DNA from: Hydrogenophaga sp. Root209
GTDB lineage: Bacteria; Pseudomonadota; Gammaproteobacteria; Burkholderiales; Burkholderiaceae_C
Reading direction: 5' to 3'
Length of the DNA stretch: 64,000 bases
Assembly (NCBI RefSeq): GCF_001428625.1
Contig: NZ_LMIE01000001.1
Location: forward strand, 1,126 to 65,125
Shown here: in pieces, positions 1-8,834 of the stretch
How positions within the stretch are numbered: position 1 is the stretch's first letter
Layout of the letters: every line of letters begins with the position of its first letter
Made by a program: the position numbers and the translations under genes
Notes under the pieces: model-generated
Databases searched by the model: none
What the model saw: only the letters and a program-made list of their open reading frames with translations
What the model was told of the DNA's origin: nothing

Positions 1-101
<101 letters not shown>

Positions 102-164
102 TCAGCTCCAAATCAAAACTGCCGAAACAACCAAAAAACCTGCAAGTACAGATCTGCAAACAAC

Positions 165-239
<75 letters not shown>

Positions 240-297
240 CAAGGAAGTCGGCAAGCCGACCATCCCGGAACATTCAAAACCGACCATCGACAGGACA

Positions 298-371
298 TGG
301 AGCGGGAGACGGGAATCGAACCCGCGTCATCAGCTTGGAAGGCTGGGGTTCTACCATTGAACTACTCCCGC
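298..371 (-). tRNA. tRNA-Gly (anticodon TCC)
   Basis: The minus strand gives a 74-nt cloverleaf with CCA encoded. The acceptor stem GCGGGAG pairs with CTCCCGC, the anticodon loop is CTTCCAA (TCC, glycine), and the T arm contains GGTTCGATTCC. It is the middle tRNA of the Tyr-Gly-Thr trio upstream of tuf. Confidence 0.96.
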
Positions 372-470
372 CAATTCGCCCCACATTTCGCCCCATCCGC
401 TCGAATCCGCCCACAGGGCCTGATTCGTCGGACGCAAAGTCCCGTCGCTTACAAGTCACACATCGATCGC

Positions 471-556
471 TGGTGGAGGAGGCTGGATTCGAACCAGCGT
501 ACGCGTAAGCGGGCAGATTTACAGTCTGCTGCCTTTAACCACTCGGCCACCCCTCC
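471..556 (-). tRNA. tRNA-Tyr (anticodon GTA)
   Basis: An 86-nt class II tRNA with a long variable arm and CCA end on the minus strand. The anticodon region ACTGTAAAT gives GTA (tyrosine), and the T arm carries GGTTCGAATCC. It is the first tRNA of the operon; a promoter-like element begins about 16 bases upstream. Confidence 0.96.
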
Positions 557-571
557 ATAGCGCAGCCCGCG

Positions 572-602
572 ATTATGCCATGGTTTTCGGCGGGCGTGCC
601 AG
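572..602 (-). promoter_or_regulatory. Putative sigma-70 promoter of the tRNA-tuf operon
   Basis: On the minus strand a CATAAT -10 box (572-577) sits about 16 bases before the mature tRNA-Tyr end. A weak -35 (CTGGCA, 597-602) lies 19 bases further up. The bases between the -10 and the tRNA are GC-rich (CGCGGGCTGCGC), the discriminator type seen at stringently controlled stable-RNA promoters. The -10 is convincing; the -35 is only a fair match. Confidence 0.55.
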
Positions 603-622
603 CCTCGCTGCAAGCCCACCGA

Positions 623-1285
623 TCACCAGGAGATGGTCGGGAATCCCTGGTCGGCCAACCAGGCATTCGTCTGACTGAAATGACCACATCCGATGAACGG
701 CAGGGGGCCGCGGCGAGCCGACAAGGGTGATGGGTGGTTGGCGAACAGCAGCAGGTGCCTCCCGGCATCGATCAGGGCCGCCTTCTTCTGGGCATGCGCA
801 CCCCAGAGCAGGAACACCTTGGGCTGGCCGGTGGCGCTGCAGCGCTCAATCACACGGTCGGTGAACGACTCCCAGCCTCGCCTGGCGTGGCTGGCGGGCT
901 GGCCGTCTTCCACCGTCAGGCAGGTATTGAGCAGCAACACGCCCTGCCGCGCCCAGCGCACCAACGAGCCGTCGATCGGCTGCGGCAGACCCAGATCGCG
1001 CTGCAGTTCCTGGAAGATGTTGCGCAGGCTGGGCGGCGGCTTCACGCCCGGCGCCACCGAGAACGCCAGCCCTTCGGCCTGCCCGGCTCCGTGGTACGGG
1101 TCTTGGCCCAGCACGACCACTCGCACCGCCTCTGGTGCGGTGAGTTGCAGCGCCCGCAGGGGCTCGGGGGGGTAGACGGTGGCACCCTGCGCGCGTCGAG
1201 CCGCCAGGAAAGCGCTCAGCGCCGACCCTTCTGTCGACGACCAGAAATCGGCCGTCAGGTCTGCCCAAGCTTGCGCATCCCGCAT
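623..1285 (-). CDS. ung: Uracil-DNA glycosylase
   Basis: A 220-residue family-1 uracil-DNA glycosylase, which excises uracil from DNA in base-excision repair. The water-activating motif GQDPYHG lies near residues 60-66 and the C-terminal HPSPLSA loop near residue 187. The length is normal for the family. I chose the ATG at 1283-1285 (MRDAQAW) because an upstream in-frame start would run deep into trpC. It follows the trpC stop by about 10 bases on the same strand, so it is the tail of the trp transcription unit. It has no obvious Shine-Dalgarno, which suggests coupling to trpC. Confidence 0.95.
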   Translation of the reverse strand: MRDAQAWADLTADFWSSTEGSALSAFLAARRAQGATVYPPEPLRALQLTAPEAVRVVVLGQDPYHGAGQAEGLAFSVAPGVKPPPSLRNIFQELQRDLGLPQPIDGSLVRWARQGVLLLNTCLTVEDGQPASHARRGWESFTDRVIERCSATGQPKVFLLWGAHAQKKAALIDAGRHLLLFANHPSPLSARRGPLPFIGCGHFSQTNAWLADQGFPTISW

Positions 1286-1295
1286 GGCCGGGCGC

Positions 1296-2096
1296 TCAGG
1301 CGAAGAGTTCGGCCAGCGCGAGGCCCGGCTCGGGCGCGCGCATGAAGGCCTCGCCAACCAGGAATGCGTGCACGCCAGCCGCGCGCATGGTCTGCACGTC
1401 GTCCCGCCCCAGGATGCCGGATTCGGTGATCAGCAGCCGGTCGGCCGGCACGTCGGGCAACATGTCCAACGTGGTCTGCAGCGTGACTTCGAAAGTGCGC
1501 AGGTTGCGGTTGTTGATGCCGACCAACGGAGTCTTGAGCCTCAGCGCGCGTTGCAGCTCGGCACGGTCGTGCACCTCGACCAGCACGGCCATGTTCAAAC
1601 CCAGCGCCAGCACTTCAAGGTCGGCCAGCTGGGCATCGTCCAGGCAGGCCGCGATGAGCAGGATGGCGTCGGCACCCATCGCCCGGGCTTCATAGACCTG
1701 GTAGGGGTCGACCATGAAGTCCTTGCGCAGCACGGGCAGGTCGCAGCTGGCGCGGGCCTGCTTCAAGTAATCGGTGCTGCCTTGGAAGAACTGCTTGTCG
1801 GTCAACACGGACAGACAGGCCGCGCTCACCTGGCCATCGCCCTCGGCATAACTTTGCGCGATGTCGGCCGGAATGAAGTCTTCGCGCAGCACGCCCTTGC
1901 TCGGGCTCGCCTTTTTGACCTCGGCGATCACCGCTGCCTGGCCGGCAGCGATCTTGGCGCGCAGCGCGCCCTCGAAATCGCGCGTGAGCACGCGGCTCTC
2001 GGCGTCGAAGCGCACCAGGTCGAGCGGCTTCTTGCGCTGGGCGGCGGCGATTTCCTCGTGCTTGACGGCCACGATCTTCTGCAGGATGTCGCTCAT
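1296..2096 (-). CDS. trpC: Indole-3-glycerol-phosphate synthase
   Basis: A 266-residue TIM-barrel enzyme that closes the ring of carboxyphenylaminodeoxyribulose phosphate to form indole-3-glycerol phosphate, the penultimate stage of tryptophan synthesis. Visible family motifs are [13 protein letters not shown] near residue 56, [15 protein letters not shown] near 125, VGINNRNL near 195 and TESGI near 226. It is stand-alone TrpC with no fused TrpF. It is 14 bases downstream of trpD and just ahead of ung. The start [12 protein letters not shown] is standard for the family. Confidence 0.97.
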   Translation of the reverse strand: MSDILQKIVAVKHEEIAAAQRKKPLDLVRFDAESRVLTRDFEGALRAKIAAGQAAVIAEVKKASPSKGVLREDFIPADIAQSYAEGDGQVSAACLSVLTDKQFFQGSTDYLKQARASCDLPVLRKDFMVDPYQVYEARAMGADAILLIAACLDDAQLADLEVLALGLNMAVLVEVHDRAELQRALRLKTPLVGINNRNLRTFEVTLQTTLDMLPDVPADRLLITESGILGRDDVQTMRAAGVHAFLVGEAFMRAPEPGLALAELFA

Positions 2097-2110
2097 GGGA
2101 ATGTTCCGGG

Positions 2111-3163
2111 TCAGGCCGCGAAGGCCTTGAGTTGCTCGAGTTTGGCCAAGGCTGCGCCGGATGCGAGCGTGCGCCGCGCCAGCGCGATGCCCGCGCCCAT
2201 GTCGGGCACCACGTTCGCCGCGTACAGCGCGACACCGGCGTTGAGCGCCACGATCTCGCTGGCGGCCTTGAAGGTCGGGTCGTCCCGGCCTTCGAGCACG
2301 CCCATCAGCATCTGGCGCGAGGCCTCGGGCGTTTCCACGCGCAGCGCGCGGCTGCTGGCCATGGTCATGCCGAAATCCTCGGGATGGATCTCGTATTCGG
2401 TGATCTCGCCGTCCTTGAGTTCGCCCACCAGCGTGGCCGCGCCGAGCGAGACCTCGTCCATGCCATCGCGGCCGTACACCACCACGGCGTGTTCGGCGCC
2501 CAGGCGCTGCAGCGCGCGCACCTGGATGCCCACCAGGTCGGGGTGGAACACCCCCATGAGGATGTTGGGCGCGGAGGCCGGGTTGGTCAGCGGGCCCAGG
2601 ATGTTGAAGATGGTCTTGATGCCCAGTTCACGCCGCACCGGGGCCACGTTCTTCATGGCCGGGTGGTGGTTGGGCGCGAACATGAAGCCCACGCCGACCT
2701 GCTCGATGCAGCGTGCGATGGCTTCGGGGGAGAGGTTGATGTTCACGCCCAGGCTCTCCAGCACGTCGGCGCTGCCGCTCTTGCTCGAGACGCTGCGCCC
2801 GCCGTGCTTGCTCACGCGCGCGCCGGCCGCGGCGGCCACGAACATCGAACAGGTGGAAATGTTGAAGGTGTGCGAGCCATCGCCGCCGGTGCCCACGATG
2901 TCGACCAGGTTCGTCTTGTCGGCCACATGCACCTTGGTGGAGAACTCGCGCATCACCTGCGCGGCGGCGGTGATCTCGCCGATGGTTTCCTTTTTCACGC
3001 GCAGGCCGGTGATGAAGGCCGCCATCATGACTTGCGACATCTCGCCGCTCATGATGAGGCGCATGAGGTGCAGCATCTCGTCGTGGAAAATCTCGCGGTG
3101 CTCGATGGTGCGCTGCAGGGCTTCCTGCGGGGTGATCTTGTGCGCGGCGGCGGTGTGCGGCAT
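2111..3163 (-). CDS. trpD: Anthranilate phosphoribosyltransferase
   Basis: A 350-residue type III phosphoribosyltransferase that joins anthranilate to PRPP, the second committed step to tryptophan. The PRPP-binding [14 protein letters not shown] motif is near residue 91, with [15 protein letters not shown] and [12 protein letters not shown] further on. The ATG is preceded by GGAGACATCC. It follows the LysE-type exporter gene by 19 bases and precedes trpC by 14, so it is in one transcription unit but separated from trpG by two unrelated genes. Confidence 0.97.
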   Translation of the reverse strand: MPHTAAAHKITPQEALQRTIEHREIFHDEMLHLMRLIMSGEMSQVMMAAFITGLRVKKETIGEITAAAQVMREFSTKVHVADKTNLVDIVGTGGDGSHTFNISTCSMFVAAAAGARVSKHGGRSVSSKSGSADVLESLGVNINLSPEAIARCIEQVGVGFMFAPNHHPAMKNVAPVRRELGIKTIFNILGPLTNPASAPNILMGVFHPDLVGIQVRALQRLGAEHAVVVYGRDGMDEVSLGAATLVGELKDGEITEYEIHPEDFGMTMASSRALRVETPEASRQMLMGVLEGRDDPTFKAASEIVALNAGVALYAANVVPDMGAGIALARRTLASGAALAKLEQLKAFAA

Positions 3164-3182
3164 GGATGTCTCCGGGTCTCTT

Positions 3183-3821
3183 TTATTGGGCGGGATTGTC
3201 GGTCATGGCCAGCTTCAGGCCGAAGCCGACGAACAGCAGGCCGGCGGCGCGGTCGAGCCAGTGCATGACGCGCTGCACCGTGTGCACGCGCCGTGTGGCC
3301 CAGGCGGCGATCCAGGCGTAGCCGAAGTTGACCGGCAGCGAATTGAGGTTGAAGACCAGCCCCAGCAGCAGGAAGACCAGCGCCTTGTTCGGTGTCTCGG
3401 GCGCGATGAATTGCGGCACGAAGGCCAGGAAGAACAGCGCGACCTTGGGGTTGAGCACATTGGTGAGGAAGCCGCGGCGGTACACGCGCCAGAGATTCAC
3501 CTCGGTGGTGCCCGCGCTCAGATCCAGCGGCGTGGCCTTCGACAGCAACAGGCGCACACCCATCCAGAGCAGGTAGGCCGCGCCGATCCACTTGAGCACG
3601 GTGAACGCGGTGGCCGACGCGGCCAGCAGCGCGCTCACGCCGATGGCCGCGGCGAACACGTGCACGAAACAGCCGCTGACGATGCCCAGAGCGGCCACGA
3701 TGCCCGCGCGCACGCCGTTCCTGAGCGCGTTGGTCACGATGTAGAGCACGTCCGGGCCGGGCGTGAGGTTGAGCAGCCAGCCGGCCGCGATGAAAAGCAG
3801 GAGTTGCGGCAGGTCGGGCAT
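3183..3821 (-). CDS. LysE/RhtB-family amino-acid exporter
   Basis: A 212-residue polytopic inner-membrane protein with the LysE/RhtB signature LTPGPD at residues 18-23, about six hydrophobic segments, and the conserved [15 protein letters not shown] block near residue 123. Family members export amino acids or homoserine lactones; the substrate cannot be read from sequence. It has a good GGAG 8 bases before the ATG and lies 12 bases after ltaE and 19 before trpD. Its place beside a threonine aldolase makes threonine or homoserine export plausible, but that is inference. Confidence 0.88.
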   Translation of the reverse strand: MPDLPQLLLFIAAGWLLNLTPGPDVLYIVTNALRNGVRAGIVAALGIVSGCFVHVFAAAIGVSALLAASATAFTVLKWIGAAYLLWMGVRLLLSKATPLDLSAGTTEVNLWRVYRRGFLTNVLNPKVALFFLAFVPQFIAPETPNKALVFLLLGLVFNLNSLPVNFGYAWIAAWATRRVHTVQRVMHWLDRAAGLLFVGFGLKLAMTDNPAQ

Positions 3822-3833
3822 GGCGCGCTCCGG

Positions 3834-4901
3834 TCAGTAGACGGCCGTGCCGGCGGCCCGCACGGCGGGCGCGCCGCCACCCAGCGCGAAGAAGGCCCGG
3901 GTGCTGGCGATGGCGCGGTCGATGCCGGCCGTGTCCACGTCAAGGTGGGTCACGAAGCGCAGGCCGATCAGACCAGTGGCGAGCACCCCGTCGCGCGCCA
4001 GGTGCGCCAGCAGGTCCGGCCCACGCCCTTCGGCAACATCGACGAACACGATGTTGGTCTGCGCGGAGCGAACGGACAGGCCGTCGATGCCGGCCAGCCC
4101 CTGCGCCAGGCGTTGCGCGAGCGCGTGGTCATCGGCCAGGCGGCGCACGTGGTGGTCCAACGCGTGCTGCGCCGCGGCCGCGAGCAGGCCCGACTGGCGC
4201 AGCCCGCCACCGAGCATCTTGCGCCAGCGCAGCGCGCGACGGATCAAGTCTTTGGAGCCGCACAGCGCCGAACCCACGGGCGCGCCCAGGCCTTTGCTGA
4301 AGCAGACCGAGACGCTGTCGAAGCGGTCGACGATGCCGCGCAATGCCATGTACGGATCACCACCAGCCGCCACCGCCGCGTTGAACACGCGCGCGCCGTC
4401 CAGGTGCACTGCCAGCCCGTGCTCGCGCGCCAGCGCCGTCGCCTGGTCGAGGTACTCGGCCGGCATGGGGTGGCCGTTCCAGGTGTTCTCCAGGCACAGC
4501 AGGCGCGTGCGCGCGAAGTGTGGGTCGTCGGGCTTGATGGCGGCGGCGATGTCGGCCAGCTGCATCTGCCCGCTGGCGTTCTGCACCAGCGGCTGCGGCT
4601 GGATGCTGCCGAGCACGGCCGCGCCACCGCCTTCGTAGCGGTAGGTGTGGGCGTTCTGGCCCACGATGTACTCGTCGCCGCGCTCGCAGTGCGCCAGCAT
4701 CGCGCACAGGTTGCTCTGCGTCCCGCTGGGCATGAAGAGCGCGGCCTCTTTGCCGGTGATGGTGGCAATGCGTTCCTGCAATGCCTGCACCGAGGGGTCA
4801 TCGCCAAACACGTCATCGCCCAGTGGCGCGGCCATCATGGCCTCGCGCATGGCGGGCGTCGGTTGCGTGACGGTGTCGCTTCTCAGGTCAACGGTTTTCA
4901 T
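3834..4901 (-). CDS. ltaE: Low-specificity L-threonine aldolase
   Basis: A 355-residue PLP enzyme of the beta-eliminating lyase/threonine aldolase family that cleaves L-threonine to glycine and acetaldehyde. It begins MKTVDLRSDTVTQPT, the classic N-terminus, followed by PLGDDVFGDDPSV. HLDGARVFNAA lies near residue 175 and the PLP lysine is in SVCFSKGLGAPVGS near 204. A longer frame runs upstream to 4985, but those residues are a translation of the dispersed repeat, so ATG 4899-4901 is the true start. It sits inside the trp operon, between trpG and the exporter gene. Confidence 0.93.
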   Translation of the reverse strand: MKTVDLRSDTVTQPTPAMREAMMAAPLGDDVFGDDPSVQALQERIATITGKEAALFMPSGTQSNLCAMLAHCERGDEYIVGQNAHTYRYEGGGAAVLGSIQPQPLVQNASGQMQLADIAAAIKPDDPHFARTRLLCLENTWNGHPMPAEYLDQATALAREHGLAVHLDGARVFNAAVAAGGDPYMALRGIVDRFDSVSVCFSKGLGAPVGSALCGSKDLIRRALRWRKMLGGGLRQSGLLAAAAQHALDHHVRRLADDHALAQRLAQGLAGIDGLSVRSAQTNIVFVDVAEGRGPDLLAHLARDGVLATGLIGLRFVTHLDVDTAGIDRAIASTRAFFALGGGAPAVRAAGTAVY

Positions 4902-4910
4902 GCGATCCGG

Positions 4911-4980
4911 CGCCGGGCCGCCCCAAGCCGGATCAGCCCCCTCGGGGGGCAGTGACCCGCGCAGCGGTGGAACGTGGGGG
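4911..4980 (-). repeat. Dispersed GC-rich intergenic repeat, copy A
   Basis: About 70 bases between trpG and ltaE. Its reverse complement closely matches 8085-8155: both share CCCCCACG, then CCGCTGCGCGGGTC, CTGCCCCCCGAGGGGGCTG and TTGGGGCGGCCCGGCG, with a few substituted positions between blocks. The core CCCCCGAGGGGG is palindromic and could form a hairpin. It resembles intergenic repeats I recall in Comamonadaceae. It forms the whole spacer between the two genes. Confidence 0.8.
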
Positions 4981-4981
4981 C

Positions 4982-5578
4982 TCATATGTTTTGCTCCAGA
5001 AAATTCCTGAGCATGGCGTGGCCATGCTCGGTGAGGATGCTCTCGGGGTGGAACTGCACACCTTCGATGGCAAGCGTCTTGTGTTTCACGCCCATGATCT
5101 CGCCGTCCGGTGTCCAGGCCGTGACTTCCAGGCAGTCGGGGCAGCTCGAGCGCTTGATGGCCAGCGAGTGGTACCGGTTCACGGTGAACTGTTCGGGCAG
5201 GTTGGCGAACACGCCTTGCTGCGTGGTCGTGATCTGAGAAGTCTTGCCGTGCATCAGTTCCTGCGCCCGGATGATCTGGCCGCCGAAGGCCGCGCCGATG
5301 CTCTGGTGGCCCAGGCAGACGCCCAGAATGGGCAGCTTGCCGGCAAAGTGCTGGATGGCCGCGACCGAGATGCCGGCCTCGGCGGGCGAACAGGGGCCGG
5401 GTGAAATCACCAGGCGGTCGATCTGCCCGGCGGTCAGGCGCTGGTCGATCTCGTCGACCGTGATCTCGTCGTTGCGCACCACGGTCACCTCAGCCCCCAA
5501 CTCACCGAGGTACTGCACGATGTTGAAAGTGAACGAGTCGTAGTTGTCCACCATCAGGACTTGAAGCGGCTTGTTCAT
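4982..5578 (-). CDS. trpG: Anthranilate synthase component II (glutamine amidotransferase)
   Basis: A 198-residue class I glutamine amidotransferase that supplies ammonia to Trp[12 protein letters not shown] is near the N-terminus, the nucleophile elbow [10 protein letters not shown] is near residue 80, and GVQFHPESI near residue 172 supplies the catalytic His and Glu. The start [11 protein letters not shown] uses an ATG (5576-5578) whose last bases are the trpE stop codon (ATGA overlap), so the subunits are translationally coupled. It may double as PabA for folate synthesis, as TrpG often does. Confidence 0.96.
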   Translation of the reverse strand: MNKPLQVLMVDNYDSFTFNIVQYLGELGAEVTVVRNDEITVDEIDQRLTAGQIDRLVISPGPCSPAEAGISVAAIQHFAGKLPILGVCLGHQSIGAAFGGQIIRAQELMHGKTSQITTTQQGVFANLPEQFTVNRYHSLAIKRSSCPDCLEVTAWTPDGEIMGVKHKTLAIEGVQFHPESILTEHGHAMLRNFLEQNI

Positions 5579-7074
5579 TCCAGACCCTCCTCGACCAGTT
5601 CGGCCGCGCGCAGCAGCGCACGCGCCTTGTGTTCGGTTTCTCTCCACTCCATCTCGGGCACCGAATCCGCCACCACGCCAGCCGCGGCCTGCACGTAGAG
5701 CGTCTGGTCCTTGATGATGCCGGTGCGGATGGCGATCGCCACGTCCATGTCGCCGGCGTAGCTCAGGTAACCGCAGGCGCCGCCGTAGATGCCGCGCTTG
5801 GTCGGCTCCAACTGGTCGATCAGCTCCATGGCGTGCACCTTGGGTGCGCCGGTGAGTGTGCCGGCCGGGAACGTCGCCTTGAGCACGTCCATGCTGGTCA
5901 TGCCGTCCACCAGCATGCCCTCGACGTTGCTCACGATGTGCATCACGTGGCTGTAGCGCTCCACCGCGAAGGCCTCCGTCACCTTGACCGTACCGATCTT
6001 CGCGATGCGACCGATGTCGTTGCGCGCCAGGTCGATCAGCATCACGTGCTCGGCGCGCTCCTTCGGGTCGGTGATCAGCTCGGTCTCGGTGGCCTTGTCC
6101 TGCTCGGGCGTGGCGCCGCGCGGGCGGGTGCCGGCCAGCGGGCGGATCGTCACCTTGGTGCCCTCGACCGTGTTCTCCTGGCGCACCAGGATCTCGGGCG
6201 AGGCCCCCACCACGTGGAAATCCCCGAAGTGGTAGTAGTACATGTAGGGCGAGGGGTTGAGCGAGCGCAACGCGCGGTACAGGCTCAGCGGCGATTCGGT
6301 GTAGCGCTTCTTGATGCGCTGGCCCACCTGCACCTGCATGAAGTCGCCGGCGGCGATCAGCTCCTTGGCGCGGTCCACCGCCTTGAGGTAGTCGGCCTTG
6401 GCGAAATCACGCTCGGCGGGGTAGCCCTGGCTGGGCTTGACCACTGGCGCGCTCACCGAGTACTTGAGTGCCTCGCGCAGTTCGCGCAGACGCTTCTTGC
6501 CGTTGGCGTAGGCCTCGGGTTGCGCCGGGTCGGCGTAGACGATCAGGTAGAGCTTGCCCGAGAGGTTGTCGATCACCGCGAGCTCTTCGCACTGCAAGAG
6601 CAGGATGTCGGGGCAGCCCAGGGTGTCGGGCGGGCAGGTCTTCTCGAGCTTCTTCTCGATGTGGCGCACCGCGTCGTAACCGAAGTAGCCGGCCAGGCCA
6701 CCGCAGAAGCGCGGCAGGCCCGGGCGCAGCGCGACCTTGAAACGCTGCTGGTAAGCGGCGATGAAGTCGAGCGGGTTGCCGTGATCGGTCTCGATCACCA
6801 CACCGTCGCGCACCACCTCGGTCTTGGCGTCGGCGCCAAAGCCGGTGGCACGCAAGAGCGTGCGGGCCGGCAGGCCGATGAAGCTGTAGCGCCCGAAACG
6901 CTCACCGCCCACCACCGATTCGAGCAAGAAGCTGTGCTTGCCGTCGCCGCGTCCATGCGCGAGCTTGAGGTAAAGCGAGAGGGGGGTTTCGAGGTCCGCG
7001 AAGGCTTCGGCCATCAACGGTATGCGGTTGTAGCCCTGCTGGGCCAGGCTCTTGAATTCAAGTTCCGTGATCAT
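5575..7074 (-). CDS. trpE: Anthranilate synthase component I
   Basis: A 499-residue chorismate-utilising enzyme that makes anthranilate from chorismate with ammonia from TrpG. The N-terminal lid ([17 protein letters not shown]) is followed by the catalytic domain with [11 protein letters not shown] near residue 315, [18 protein letters not shown] near 340 and the C-terminal GGACGYLSY block. I prefer [13 protein letters not shown] at 7074 because GGAAAG lies about 9 bases upstream; an ATG at 7078-7080 is too close to it. No Trp-rich leader peptide or clear attenuator was seen upstream. Confidence 0.96.
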   Translation of the reverse strand: MITELEFKSLAQQGYNRIPLMAEAFADLETPLSLYLKLAHGRGDGKHSFLLESVVGGERFGRYSFIGLPARTLLRATGFGADAKTEVVRDGVVIETDHGNPLDFIAAYQQRFKVALRPGLPRFCGGLAGYFGYDAVRHIEKKLEKTCPPDTLGCPDILLLQCEELAVIDNLSGKLYLIVYADPAQPEAYANGKKRLRELREALKYSVSAPVVKPSQGYPAERDFAKADYLKAVDRAKELIAAGDFMQVQVGQRIKKRYTESPLSLYRALRSLNPSPYMYYYHFGDFHVVGASPEILVRQENTVEGTKVTIRPLAGTRPRGATPEQDKATETELITDPKERAEHVMLIDLARNDIGRIAKIGTVKVTEAFAVERYSHVMHIVSNVEGMLVDGMTSMDVLKATFPAGTLTGAPKVHAMELIDQLEPTKRGIYGGACGYLSYAGDMDVAIAIRTGIIKDQTLYVQAAAGVVADSVPEMEWRETEHKARALLRAAELVEEGLE

Positions 7075-7473
7075 GTTCATTCTTTCCGTCGGCCACACCG
7101 GGAGTCATCGACACATCGGGTGGGGCGCTGGGTTCCATGCCATCCGGTCAGGCGCGCTGCCGGGCTAGGGTGGGGTGAAACAGCGGCGGGCGCCTGGCCC
7201 GTTGAACGCTGTGCCAGCCCCGGGGGGAGTGCACGTTTACGCTGGCTTGCGCCAGGGCCAGGCTCCCCGGCCGTTGCGGCTCGGCAGAACACCTGAGGGG
7301 GTTGTGCATGGGTTGAACATGGTGGCGGGAGTGTAGCAAAGGCCTTGTGGCGTGTCGTGGGTCACGCAGAGAAGCTTTGGTTTTACGGCTAAACCCTGTG
7401 AGCGCGGCTTTGACCCGAAGGGACAATTGGAAAAATAGAACGACTGTTCTTTTTTTAACCGACCCGGAACCCC
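7075..7473. other. Non-coding divergent region between trpE and the CHRD-like (chalcone-isomerase-like) gene
   Basis: About 400 bases without a convincing gene. The left part must hold the trpE promoter on the minus strand; a 12-codon frame containing one Trp (near 7090-7140) is too poor to call a leader. The right part becomes AT-richer and contains an inverted repeat with a T-run immediately before the next gene. No tRNA, riboswitch or strong terminator was recognised. Confidence 0.6.
7437..7456 (+). promoter_or_regulatory. Inverted repeat GAAC-N4-GTTC followed by a T-run
   Basis: AGAAC (7437-7441), spacer GACT, GTTCT (7446-7450), then seven Ts. It lies 18-37 bases before the ATG of the exported chalcone-isomerase-like protein. 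The arms are perfect. It could be an operator half-site pair for a dimeric repressor, or a very short attenuator hairpin. The form GAAC-N4-GTTC resembles Gram-positive SOS boxes, but betaproteobacterial LexA sites normally look different, so the binder is unknown. Confidence 0.4.
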
Positions 7474-8082
7474 ATGAAACGCAACTTTCTCTCCCCATCA
7501 ATCCTGGGGGCGGTCACCCTGTGCACCGCCCTGCTTTTGCCTGCACTGACCCAGGCTGCCACCGTGGACATCAGCGGCGTCAAACTGGAAGACCGGGTGA
7601 CTGTCGCTGGCCAGCCCTTGCTGCTCAACGGCGCGGGCACTCGCTACAAGGCCGTGTTCAAGGTCTACGCTGCCGGGCTCTATCTCGGTCAGAAGGTGGA
7701 GACGCCCGAAGCTGTGCTGGCCGCCACCGGCCCCCGGCGCATGTCCATCACCATGCTGCGCGACATCGATTCGGCCGAGCTGGGCAAACTGTTTTCGCGC
7801 GGCATGGAGGACAACATGGACCGCGCTGCCTTCTCCAAACTCATCCCTGGCGTGCTGCGCATGAGCCAGGTGTTCAGCGATCACAAGAAGCTGGTGGCGG
7901 GCGACACCTTTCTGATCGACTGGATTCCCGGCACCGGCACGGTGCTCACCATCAAGGGCACTGTGGAGGGTGAGCCCTTCAAGGAGCCCGAGTTCTTCAA
8001 CGCGCTCATGCGCATCTGGCTCGGCCCCAAGCCAGCGGACTGGGTGTTGAAAGACGCGCTTCTCGGCAAATCGAAGAAATAG
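7474..8082 (+). CDS. Exported chalcone-isomerase-like domain protein
   Basis: A 202-residue protein with a Sec signal peptide (hydrophobic residues 8-28, cleavage near TQAA). The rest resembles the bacterial chalcone-isomerase-like family (PF16036 type): VAGQPLLLNGAGTRYKAVFK, YAAGLYLG, then SITMLRDID and a C-terminal FFNALMRIWLG. Bacterial members are periplasmic and of unknown function; there is no evidence that it acts on chalcone. It is transcribed alone on the plus strand between trpE and gph and ends just before dispersed repeat copy B. Confidence 0.75.
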   Translation: MKRNFLSPSILGAVTLCTALLLPALTQAATVDISGVKLEDRVTVAGQPLLLNGAGTRYKAVFKVYAAGLYLGQKVETPEAVLAATGPRRMSITMLRDIDSAELGKLFSRGMEDNMDRAAFSKLIPGVLRMSQVFSDHKKLVAGDTFLIDWIPGTGTVLTIKGTVEGEPFKEPEFFNALMRIWLGPKPADWVLKDALLGKSKK

Positions 8083-8084
8083 AA

Positions 8085-8155
8085 CCCCCACGCTCCGCCG
8101 CTGCGCGGGTCGCTGCCCCCCGAGGGGGCTGGGCCTGCCTTGGGGCGGCCCGGCG
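8085..8155 (+). repeat. Dispersed GC-rich intergenic repeat, copy B
   Basis: Starts two bases after the stop of the chalcone-isomerase-like gene and fills most of the convergent spacer before gph. It matches the reverse complement of 4911-4980 over about 70 bases, including the palindromic core GCCCCCCGAGGGGGC. Here the hairpin could serve as a bidirectional transcription end. Confidence 0.8.
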
Positions 8156-8174
8156 GCTGGCCCCGCGCGAATCG

Positions 8175-8834
8175 CTACGCCAACTCGGCCAACGAGCCGA
8201 TCAGCCTGTCGTGCGGCGCCAGCGCGATCGGCTCGCCGTGGTTGTACCCATAGGTCACCAGCACCACCGGACAACCGGCCGCGCGCGCCGCGATGCCGTC
8301 GTTCTGAGAATCGCCCACCATCAGCGTGTTCGCCGGCGGCGTGCCCAGCGCCTCGCAGGTTTTCAGCAAGGGCAGCGGGTCGGGCTTGGTGCGCTCGAAG
8401 CTGTCGCCGCCAAACACGTGGGCAAAAAAGCCCAACAAACCTTTGGCTTTCAGCAGTGGCACGGCAAAACCGTGGGGCTTGTTGGTCAGGCAGGCCAGCG
8501 GCAGTCCGCGGGCGCGCAAAGCCGTGAGGCCCTCGACCACACCGGGGTACACGGCACTGTGGTCGCCATTGATGGCGAGGTAATGCGCCTGGTAACGCGT
8601 CCAAGCATCGGCCTGCAGCGCCGTTGCGCCATCGACCCCGAGCCCCCCCTGCAACAGCGCCGAGCGGATCAGGTGCGCCGAGCCCTTGCCCACCATGCGC
8701 TCGATGTCGGCCCGGGTCACGCCCGGCCGACCGAGTTCCTTCAGCGTTTGATTCAGGGAGACGTCGAAGTCGCCCAATGTGTCAACCATGGTCCCGTCGA
8801 GATCCACGATGACGGCTTGAACACCATCGCTCAT
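8175..8834 (-). CDS. gph: Phosphoglycolate phosphatase (HAD hydrolase)
   Basis: A 219-residue HAD-superfamily phosphatase that converts 2-phosphoglycolate to glycolate, salvaging a by-product of DNA repair. Motif I is [10 protein letters not shown] at residues 10-19, motif II LTNKPHG, and motif III/IV region KPDPLPLL plus VGDSQND. The four-helix cap lies between motifs I and II, as in Gph. The ATG overlaps the rpe stop (ATGA), so it is coupled to rpe, a common betaproteobacterial order ahead of trpE. Confidence 0.92.
   Translation of the reverse strand: MSDGVQAVIVDLDGTMVDTLGDFDVSLNQTLKELGRPGVTRADIERMVGKGSAHLIRSALLQGGLGVDGATALQADAWTRYQAHYLAINGDHSAVYPGVVEGLTALRARGLPLACLTNKPHGFAVPLLKAKGLLGFFAHVFGGDSFERTKPDPLPLLKTCEALGTPPANTLMVGDSQNDGIAARAAGCPVVLVTYGYNHGEPIALAPHDRLIGSLAELA

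Noticed and set aside
3183-3821. Calling the trp-operon exporter a lysine or tryptophan exporter
   Set aside because: Family motifs do not define substrate; context points weakly to threonine/homoserine but not proof.
1179-4955. Very long plus-strand open frame opposite trpC, trpD, the exporter and ltaE
   Set aside because: Antisense to well-recognised genes; low-complexity His/Arg/Gln-rich translation typical of the complement of GC-rich coding DNA; no ribosome site or family match.
7085-7140. Possible trp leader peptide upstream of trpE
   Set aside because: The only short frame has a single Trp codon and no paired terminator/antiterminator hairpins were seen.
8085-8155. Dispersed repeat as an insertion-sequence end
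   Set aside because: No transposase, no target duplication, and the unit is palindromic and intergenic, more like a REP-type element.
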